Shown one piece after another: positions 27,284-32,500 of a DNA stretch of 32,500 bases. Made by a program: the position numbers and the translations under genes. The DNA is from Paratrimastix pyriformis (Eukaryota; Preaxostyla; Paratrimastigidae). Each line of letters starts with the position of its first letter. Position 1 is the stretch's first letter. The notes under the pieces were generated by a model, which was not told the origin of the DNA, did no database searches, and saw only the letters and a list, made by a program, of their open reading frames with translations. Location: NCBI GenBank assembly GCA_027972325.1, contig JAPMOS010000185.1, forward strand, positions 1 through 32,500, given 5' to 3'.

Positions 27284-28000
27284 CCCGTATATAAAATATT
27301 GGGAAGTCCGTGAGTATATAAAATTTGCGGATTTCGCGCGACTCCAAAAAAATCGGGGGTCTTCCTGTTTTCGCGAGTTTGTTATCACCAACTTTCCGGT
27401 TGATATCAAGTGTCACACCTACAAAAGATGGCTCGGCCTACTACTATATACTATTCATTTCTGGTGTAGGTGTGACACCTCCGGCTTCACGTTGCCCGCC
27501 CCTTTACTATCGTTATCTCCAGAACCCTTGCCACTTCCCCGTCGGTAACGTCAAAACAAGCGCACACGCCGAGGAGGGGCCGCAAGAGCGAGTAAGGGGG
27601 CCTAGCGAGAGTGTCACACGTTGGAAGTTCCGGGAAGACTTAAGAAAATATAGATAGTCTGGCGAGCCATCTTTTGGTCATCAGTAGACCCCCCTCGGAC
27701 GTTAAACTCAGACCCCTCGCGTGTTGTAGGTGTGACACCTCGTACCTGCCGCAAGAGCGACTAAGGGGGGTCCGGAGGGGCTAAAAAGGCGGAAGGGTCT
27801 CCGGCGGGGCCTAGCGAGAGTGTCACACCTACATTATTCCCAGGACTTCCTACGTGTGACAATTGAGATAGAGGGGGTCCGGACGTTACGGGGAACGTGT
27901 GACACCTGCACCGAGCGCGGTGATGGAAGTCTTGGGAATATGTAGGTGTGACACTTGAGATAGAGGGGGTTCGGACGTTTGGGAGAAGGTGTGACACCGG
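27284..28000. repeat. Gene-free stretch with dispersed GTGTCACACC / GGTGTGACAC motif
   Basis: About nine copies of the core in both orientations: near 27,410, 27,467, 27,611, 27,727, 27,820, 27,854, 27,896, 27,943 and 27,986. The fullest form is TGTAGGTGTGACACCT, which contains the odd palindrome AGGTGTGACACCT. Longer words also recur: CCTAGCGAGAGTGTCACAC (27,601 and 27,810), GAGATAGAGGGGGT with CGGACGTT (27,864 and 27,957) and CCGCAAGAGCGA (27,579 and 27,749). No credible gene is present. It could be iterons, an array of transcription-factor sites, or decayed tandem repeats. Confidence 0.75.
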
Positions 28001-28049
28001 CGGCGGTTACGAATCGAGGTTGAGCCAAAAAATGTGGCGCCAAAATTGT

Positions 28050-28487
28050 TCATTCGGCGTCGGGAGCGTGATGGATGGACTCGAGGCGGCGGTTGAGGCT
28101 AAGAGCGAAGAGAGTCGACGCGAGAAGGTCTGCCGTCTCGTTGAAGTCAGATGGCAGGGTATCGATTGCTGCCGCTGCTTCCTTGAGCGCTGATGCGAGG
28201 GCTTCTTGTGAGCTGTACTCGACTGATGGGCTCGTTTGGCTTTCCATCTTGCGCAACTCCTTATACTTCCTCCTGTACTCTGCCGCACGCTTGACGGGAT
28301 CGGTTTCCGTGAGCACGATGTTGCGCCGCTTGTTGCGGTGACGCGTTTGCTGCTGGTCCTCCTTGACGCTCTCCATGTACTTCTTCTTGTACTCTCGGCG
28401 ACGCTCCATTGGGTCCTCAGATTCGAGTTCAATGTTGCGATGCTGATAGCTACGTGGCGACTCGTCTTGCTTCTCTGTTGTTTGCAT
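28050..28487 (-). CDS. Basic protein with two ~24-residue internal repeats
   Basis: 145 residues from the ATG at 28,487. Residues 17-40 and 55-78 are two copies of a unit: RNIxLxxxDPxxRxxEYxxKY. Each unit looks like a short strand followed by a basic helix. The C-terminal half is an Ala/Leu-rich helical part (ALASALKEAAAAIDTLPSD, LLASTLFALSLNRRL). The repeat recalls small basic DNA-binding repeat proteins (for example STPR-type ~23-residue repeats), but I cannot assign it. It is divergent from the 28,565 gene, with 77 bases between starts. Confidence 0.6.
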   Translation of the reverse strand: MQTTEKQDESPRSYQHRNIELESEDPMERRREYKKKYMESVKEDQQQTRHRNKRRNIVLTETDPVKRAAEYRRKYKELRKMESQTSPSVEYSSQEALASALKEAAAAIDTLPSDFNETADLLASTLFALSLNRRLESIHHAPDAE

Positions 28488-28564
28488 CTTGCTTTTTGAG
28501 AATGGGAAAATGTTTCACTTTTCCGGAATCCAAAATTTCGCGAAACTTTAGGGATAACAAAAGA

Positions 28565-28846
28565 ATGGCTCAAGCCGAAGGTCTTCAGTGGTTGAATCAG
28601 ACTAAGATGGTGGCGCGCGTGCAGGAGCTGACTGGCGGCGTTGTAAAGTCCATTCGCATCACGGCAGACGGTGAGTTCAAGAATGAGAAGATCAAGTATG
28701 CGGCTGAGTTCATCAATCCGCAGGGTGATATCATTCACAAGGGTGTCTGCGCGAAGCGACAGTTTCATGACGCCAACGGGAAAGAGAAGACCTACTTCAA
28801 GTTCGCGCCTCCAGTGCAGAAGGTAGATGTTGAGGTGATCGAATGA
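28565..28846 (+). CDS. Small unknown protein (93 residues)
   Basis: ATG at 28,565, after AACTTTAGGGATAACAAAAGA. The frame is open further upstream, but the ATG fits the divergent arrangement. A helix (EGLQWLNQTKMVARVQELTG) is followed by a run of strands (VKSIRITADGEF, IKYAAEFINPQGDIIHKG, TYFKFAPPVQKVDVEVIE). It looks like one compact alpha-beta domain. No family recognised. It is convergent with the capsid-like gene, 22 bases away. Confidence 0.6.
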   Translation: MAQAEGLQWLNQTKMVARVQELTGGVVKSIRITADGEFKNEKIKYAAEFINPQGDIIHKGVCAKRQFHDANGKEKTYFKFAPPVQKVDVEVIE

Positions 28847-28868
28847 GCGGCGATGCTTTCTTTTTTGC

Positions 28869-30124
28869 TTACGAGATTGAGCGCAGGTGGAACTGGCCAT
28901 TGCTGACCTCCCCGATGCGGTTGTAGATGAACAGGACGTGAAGCCGCATCTGCGCCGTGGTTGCGTTCTTGAGCGTGATGTGCAGGATGGGCTGTGAGCT
29001 GCTGGTTGCGGCACGGAAGACGCCCAAGTTGACATCGTGCTCCCATGTCTCCTCGTACGGGAATGAGAGCGTGTAGACGCGCTTCGGCTGTCGCTCGTAG
29101 CCCATTCCGAGGTTGGCGTTCATGTTGACGTAGTCGCCGTATTCAGTGGGGTCGGTTTCGAGGTTGGGGATATCGCGGCCGTTCGCTGTGAGGTACCATG
29201 ACTGCACTTCCGCACGGTTGGCTTCGGTGTAGGGGTCGTACGCAGTGCCGTTGCCGTAATCGGGAGTGATCATGAACATGATGCCGCTGAGCACGCTATC
29301 CACCGTCAAGGGCTCCGAGATTACAGTTGTGCCCGTTGGAATGATCTTGTCCCAGCTGCTGAACGTTTCGAGGAACATGCGCTGTGGGTTGTTGACTGCC
29401 TGGAGCTCATCGAGTTGCTTTTCGGGGAAGCGTGGATGCACGGCATAGATAGTTGTGCTGCCGAATGATGGCGCAGGTGCAGTTGATACCGTGCCGCCGC
29501 CTGCATTGATCACACGAGAGTAAGGGGCGTAGTCGATTTGATATTGCGGCTTCCCGTTGAGGTGGTTCGCGATGAGGAAGTTTTCCACGCGATAGAATGG
29601 CGCCACGTGGTAGAGTGGGATGTTGAGAGGCGTCGCTGCAGTGAGCGCACTTTGGAGGTCTGCACCTGCCGTACCAATCTTCCACATCTCAAATATCTTG
29701 CTGCGCTCTTGAGGTGTCGCGCGGCATCCGATCATGTACATTCCGAGAGCAGAGACGTCAGCCAGCTGCTCGCCGTTCGTCAGGAATTGAACACGTTGCA
29801 GGAGTGAGAGGGCATAACCGTTGTTGTAGGCAGGGTTGGTGCCTCCGGTCACCGTGACTGCGTTGAGAGTGGTGTTGATGACGTCGTTGGTGGTGGCGAT
29901 CACTGAGGTGGGAGATTCAACGCTGTACACCGTGTTTTGCGCGCTGTACGTCGCGGGGTTGCTGGACGATAGATTCTGGCGATGAGGCCACTTGGGTTGG
30001 AGGACGACAGCTTGCTGAAGGGCGCACAGATGTTTTCCCACGAAGCGTTGTTGGCGACGATCCGGTCAAGGGCGTTATCCCTGTCCTTTACGTCGTTGCG
30101 AAGAGAGTTGAGCACGTCACCCAT
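28869..30124 (-). pseudogene. Capsid-like protein (probable double jelly roll)
   Basis: About 400 codons on the minus strand. The N-terminal part has MGDVLNSLRNDVKDRDNALD. A first strand-rich half has a loop with RVQFLTNGEQLADVSALGMY and VAPFYRVENFLIANHLNGKP. A second half has TVDSVLSGIMFMITPDYGNG. The C-terminal pattern KRVYTLSFPYEETWEHDVNLG..., then LHITLKNATTAQMRLHVLFI and NRIGEVSNGQFHL, has the shape of the last strands of double-jelly-roll capsids, where a YxFxL word precedes a run like LxIxLxN...LxVxxxxYNxL...NG. It is not similar in sequence to the capsid at 24-25.4 kb. The region is broken about once. The call is by pattern only. Confidence 0.5.
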
Positions 30125-30188
30125 TATGAGATGTGTTTTGAAGCTCCAAAGAAAATGTGAACGCGGTGATGCCTAAAACTCGCCCCTT

Positions 30189-30578
30189 TTACAGACAGTG
30201 ATCAAGCACGAATGAGTTGTCGTTCTCCACACCGGAATACGTTTCGAAGACGAGACAGATGGAGTGAATGGTGTCGGTTGTGGGCTGACGGGTCACTGGA
30301 TCGAGGACACGAACATGCGCACGCGCGATTGGCGACAAGTAGTAACCGAGATACCAATTCTCATCGTCGGCTCCACTCTTCCTGTACACGTTCATCGTGC
30401 GCGTTCTGTTGAATTGGAAATCAATCTCGAGGATGTAGAAACCGTAAGTTGACTCGGCGCTGATGTACGAACGGCTAAGTGTGCGGTGCTGTTTCATGGC
30501 GCCTTCCGAAAGTTGGATGTCGAACTCGTTGCTGGTGGCGGTGATTGCCTGCTGCCCGTAGTTTGCGTCGCTGAACAT
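30189..30578 (-). CDS. Small beta-rich protein, possible minor capsid protein
   Basis: 129 residues from the ATG at 30,578, which is preceded on its strand by GCGATAAAGTTTTGACGAACC. It has alternating strand-like segments (STYGFYILEIDFQFNRTRTM, WYLGYYLSPIARAHVRVLD, TIHSICLVFETYSG) and no membrane segment or cysteine cluster. This looks like a single beta-sandwich. Its place between the capsid-like gene and the myristoylated membrane protein suggests a virion component. No family recognised. Confidence 0.55.
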   Translation of the reverse strand: MFSDANYGQQAITATSNEFDIQLSEGAMKQHRTLSRSYISAESTYGFYILEIDFQFNRTRTMNVYRKSGADDENWYLGYYLSPIARAHVRVLDPVTRQPTTDTIHSICLVFETYSGVENDNSFVLDHCL

Positions 30579-30595
30579 TTTGGTTCGTCAAAACT

Positions 30596-31261
30596 TTATC
30601 GCTTCTTGACCATTGTATAACCGACGAGTACAACAACGCCAAGGCCCGCGGCCGCGATGAGTGGCCCGGTTAGCGATTTGAAGATCGCCGCCAGATCGAA
30701 GCCGGTCGTGTCCTGTTTCGCTTTCTCATCTCCCTTCGTTGCTTGGTCGCCGATTACGTCACGGAAACGTTCCTCCAGCGCGTGAGTGAGGTCCTCGTTA
30801 TAGCCCTTGTTGCCGATTGCGATGGTGCGGATGTCGATGCTTCCCACGTCGTGGAAGGCCACCGTATTCTTCTGCGTGACGTCGCGGCGGACGGATGTGA
30901 TGATGTTGTCGACATCTTTGATGCTTACCTGAGTCTTGAGTCGGTTGATGAATGACTGGTTGCCTGAGCTGAGGGCACCGATGCCGCTTGTGCGTTGAGC
31001 GGCTTCGAGAAGGTCCTTGACGTCTTGCGAGAGATGAAGGCGATCAGCTTCCTGTTGGCAAAGGTCGAGTGAAGTGGTGATGGTGAGATCGTTCTTCAGC
31101 TGCATGGAATCGATGCGCACCGAGTCGACGTGATAGATGACGAGTTGGTTGAGTTGCGCCGTCTGTTCGCTGATAAGGCGCTGCAGATTGGTGTACTGCT
31201 CCTTGGTCATGTTTTGCTCCAAGGTGTTTTGCACCTGCTGGTATGAGACTGATGCGCCCAT
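30596..31261 (-). CDS. N-myristoylated, C-terminally anchored membrane protein (L1/F9-like architecture)
   Basis: 221 residues starting MGASVS, a good N-myristoylation signal (Gly2, Ser6). The middle holds two similar strand/helix passages (HVDSVRIDSMQLKNDLTITT and HDVGSIDIRTIAIGNKGYNE), each followed or preceded by helices. The end (residues ~200-217, LIAAAGLGVVVLVGYTMV) is a single membrane span followed by KKR. Poxvirus L1/F9 entry-fusion proteins share this plan: MGxxxS, a helical-beta ectodomain and a C-terminal anchor. The cysteines of L1 are missing apart from one. It may sit in an inner virion membrane. Homology is inferred from architecture only. Confidence 0.6.
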   Translation of the reverse strand: MGASVSYQQVQNTLEQNMTKEQYTNLQRLISEQTAQLNQLVIYHVDSVRIDSMQLKNDLTITTSLDLCQQEADRLHLSQDVKDLLEAAQRTSGIGALSSGNQSFINRLKTQVSIKDVDNIITSVRRDVTQKNTVAFHDVGSIDIRTIAIGNKGYNEDLTHALEERFRDVIGDQATKGDEKAKQDTTGFDLAAIFKSLTGPLIAAAGLGVVVLVGYTMVKKR

Positions 31262-31297
31262 TTCGGCAGCGATAAAAACGTTTCAATTAAGCTGAGG
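31262..31297. promoter_or_regulatory. Divergent intergenic segment with GCGATAAAA box
   Basis: GCGATAAAAACG (31,269-31,280) lies about 20 bases before the plus-strand ATG. A related GCGATAAAG lies about 20 bases before the ATG of the gene ending at 30,189, reading on its strand. Two sites only, so the proposed shared promoter word is tentative. Confidence 0.35.
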
Positions 31298-31858
31298 ATG
31301 AAGCTGAGAACTTTTTCTGTGGCCGTAAACAGATTGATGTCGCAGATCACAAACGCTGCAGTTGTTGGGACAGGGACGGGAGTGGGCGTGTATCTTGTCA
31401 CGAAATACGTTCAACACATGATGCCGAACTCGCAGGTGGCGCTCTGGACGGGCGTGGCCGCCGGTTCGTCGTATCTACTCATCGATCGCTACCTTCGCAC
31501 GCATATTCCGATGCCGGTTTCTGGCGGCGCAACTCCAGGAGGCGGTTCGGTGTCGCTCGGCACTCCGTTTAATCTCAAAGTCACTGCTTATAACGACATG
31601 AAGCAGCAGTTCTACTTTTATCGAGAGGCCGGAGATGCGGCTGCATTCATCTCGAAGCTTGCCGCACGTGCTTTCATCGCTAAGTTCATCTACAACGGCA
31701 AGACGTATGCTGTCGTGCGCAGTGATGGCGCTTTTGGCAACGGGCCCACGTCGGTCTACAGGATTGGCGTGCGCGATCAGAACGGACACGATGCGAGCCT
31801 GTTCGATATTTTCGGTGCGAACTATGAAGGACGGTCGTTCACGATCTATGTGCTGTAA
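31298..31858 (+). CDS. Two-helix membrane protein with C-terminal beta domain
   Basis: 186 residues from the ATG at 31,298, which is divergent from the myristoylated-protein gene (36 bases between starts). Two hydrophobic segments (NAAVVGTGTGVGVYLVTKYV and VALWTGVAAGSSYLLIDRYL) form a likely hairpin. A Gly/Pro linker (SGGATPGGGSVSLG) leads to a folded part with FYFYREAGDAAAFISKLAAR and KTYAVVRSDGAFG. A virion membrane or penetration protein is plausible from the neighbours. No family recognised. Confidence 0.6.
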   Translation: MKLRTFSVAVNRLMSQITNAAVVGTGTGVGVYLVTKYVQHMMPNSQVALWTGVAAGSSYLLIDRYLRTHIPMPVSGGATPGGGSVSLGTPFNLKVTAYNDMKQQFYFYREAGDAAAFISKLAARAFIAKFIYNGKTYAVVRSDGAFGNGPTSVYRIGVRDQNGHDASLFDIFGANYEGRSFTIYVL

Positions 31859-31859
31859 A

Positions 31860-32325
31860 AATGGTGTCCCGGTTAACATCACGCTTCATATACGCAGAAG
31901 CCAGCATCGCCCGATCTGAAACATCGTTTGGTTTTATGCATGAGCGTTGGGATATCTATTCGGAACACGAGTTTGACGATTTTTCGTAACCCTAACCTAA
32001 CCCTAACGTAACCCGCGTTGCACGGGAAACCAATGAAGTCACACCCCAAAATCGACATGGCCTTTTTTTTCACCTTCAGACAGGTCGATGACGTGGTATG
32101 CGAAGTATGGTCCGCTGAGTAACCCGCACCGAAAGCGCTCACTTTAGTATGCTTTTTCATGAAGAATCCGATGCTAGTTGGGTCGATCAGTTTGACATGT
32201 CAACATGTGATTCTTTCCTGTCAAAGTCGGAAACGGTCAAAATCGATGAAAATCGACGTAATCAACAGGCACTCCCTGTTCATTCAGTGTTCTACACCAT
32301 ATAACGAAACTTTTGAGCGATTTAG
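31860..32325. other. Stretch without a recognisable gene, containing a telomere-like tract
   Basis: Short overlapping frames on both strands show no convincing protein. The only structured item is the telomere-like tract at 31,987-32,014. The rest is of mixed composition with T runs near 32,064-32,072. Confidence 0.5.
31987..32014. repeat. Degenerate interstitial telomere-like repeat (CCCTAA/TTAGGG type)
   Basis: Reads TAACCCTAACCTAACCC then TAACGTAACCC: four to five imperfect units of the TTAGGG-type telomere repeat in the C-rich orientation. Such short interstitial tracts arise at healed breaks or from telomerase action at double-strand breaks. It is too short to be a chromosome end. Confidence 0.7.
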
Positions 32326-32500
32326 ATTCGACGTGCAGTGGCCAGTGAGACGGCGCGATACTACACAGCGTTACGTCACATTGCGGAGGTGCAGAATGAT
32401 CATCGCATGTCGCTCCAGGCTGAGGCCAAGACGATTGCTCAACGGACGGCGGAGCTGCGTCAGATGAAAGCAACCTACTCGCTGCTGTCTGATTTGGGTT
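32326..32500 (+). CDS. Partial open frame running off the window (helical protein or exon)
   Basis: A frame free of stops from 32,326 to the window end encodes a coiled-coil-like segment (VASETARYYTALRHIAEVQN, then AEAKTIAQRTAELRQMKATY). It is preceded by TTTAGATTCGACGTGCAG, which would suit a 3' splice site at 32,337, or the GTG/upstream codons could be internal. There is no ATG at its start. It could be an exon of a host gene or a further gene of the second island. Confidence 0.35.
   Translation, partial: MRRAVASETARYYTALRHIAEVQNDHRMSLQAEAKTIAQRTAELRQMKATYSLLSDLG

Larger units (their letters stand above)
28000..31860. mobile_element. Second virus-like island with a different capsid-like protein
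   Basis: Compact, mostly non-overlapping genes on both strands with higher GC than the first element. They comprise a capsid-like protein, a beta-rich small protein, an N-myristoylated membrane-anchored protein and a two-helix membrane protein. None shows similarity I can see to the AT-rich element. Gene packing, the capsid-like C-terminus and the virion-membrane type proteins argue for an integrated dsDNA virus piece with an inner membrane. No ATPase, polymerase or integrase is in view, so limits and family are open. The capsid-like region shows about one break. Confidence 0.55.

Noticed and set aside
27086-27548. Frames encoding (GGWV)n / (PPTH)n
   Set aside because: Translation of the GGGT microsatellite, not a gene.
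28007-29035. 342-codon minus-strand frame overlapping two small genes
   Set aside because: Ser/Arg-rich shadow running across the 28,050 and 28,565 genes and the capsid-like end. The smaller frames have better composition and repeat structure.
28000-31860. Bacterial contamination or a prophage
   Set aside because: No ribosome-binding sites ahead of the ATGs, no phage structural or integrase genes, a eukaryote-type myristoylation signal, and a continuous link to eukaryotic elements. Not strictly excluded.
31879-32467. Frames of ~80-100 codons on both strands around the telomere-like tract
   Set aside because: No domain, poor composition, and they cross the repeat. Only the open frame at 32,326-32,500 looks protein-like.
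1-32500. tRNA, rRNA and CRISPR arrays
   Set aside because: No cloverleaf-like segments, rRNA words or regularly spaced direct repeats were found on reading.

Overview
This is eukaryotic DNA, probably from a protist, made almost wholly of mobile and virus-derived elements. Three things argue for a eukaryote: two tyrosine-recombinase (YR) retrotransposons, a short vertebrate-type TTAGGG-like tract, and capsid-bearing elements of the Polinton/virophage kind. The GC-rich flanks would suit an amoebozoan such as Acanthamoeba or another GC-rich protist, but no host gene here settles it. I see no rRNA, tRNA or CRISPR, and no clearly recognisable cellular gene.

Layout. (1) 1-6,599: a DIRS-type YR retrotransposon on the minus strand. 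It has ~0.57-kb inverted terminal repeats and the diagnostic internal complementary region at 703-803, and its left tip lies just outside the window. Gag, reverse transcriptase/RNase H and tyrosine recombinase regions can be recognised, but the coding part is broken several times. (2) 6,685-13,674: a second, unrelated YR retrotransposon (Ngaro/DIRS group) on the plus strand. It has a long RT-RNase H-YR frame and a 136-bp direct repeat at both sides. (3) 11,703-15,839: a near-perfect inverted duplication (arms ~1.84 kb, spacer 460 bp). It copies the recombinase end of element 2 plus an RGG-rich frame of unknown origin.

(4) About 15,860-27,180: an AT-rich Polinton-like-virus (PLV/adintovirus-like) element with sharp composition borders. 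It carries a modular fibre with a peptidase-S74 chaperone end, a divergently transcribed FtsK/HerA-type packaging ATPase, several small helical proteins, and a penton-like minor capsid protein. It also carries a candidate amphipathic (pVI-like) protein, a double-jelly-roll major capsid protein, a tiny basic peptide, an adenovirus-type cysteine protease, and the palm part of a protein-primed family B DNA polymerase. Most genes have a TATATA(G)-like box within about 20 bases of the ATG. No integrase gene was found. It is best read as a fossil: a few genes are broken and the polymerase is partial.

(5) 27,188-28,000: a (GGGT)n tract, then a gene-free stretch with about nine copies of a GTGTCACACC/GGTGTGACAC motif in both orientations. 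(6) About 28,050-31,860: a second island with higher GC and no visible kinship to the first. It has a different capsid-like protein, a small beta-rich protein, an N-myristoylated protein with a C-terminal membrane anchor that looks like the poxvirus L1/F9 architecture, a two-helix membrane protein and two small unknown proteins. (7) 31,987-32,014: a degenerate telomere-like tract, followed by an open frame that runs off the window end.

The most interesting content is two different capsid-encoding lineages side by side, separated by the palindromic repeat array. The second lineage (28-32 kb) is the less familiar one.
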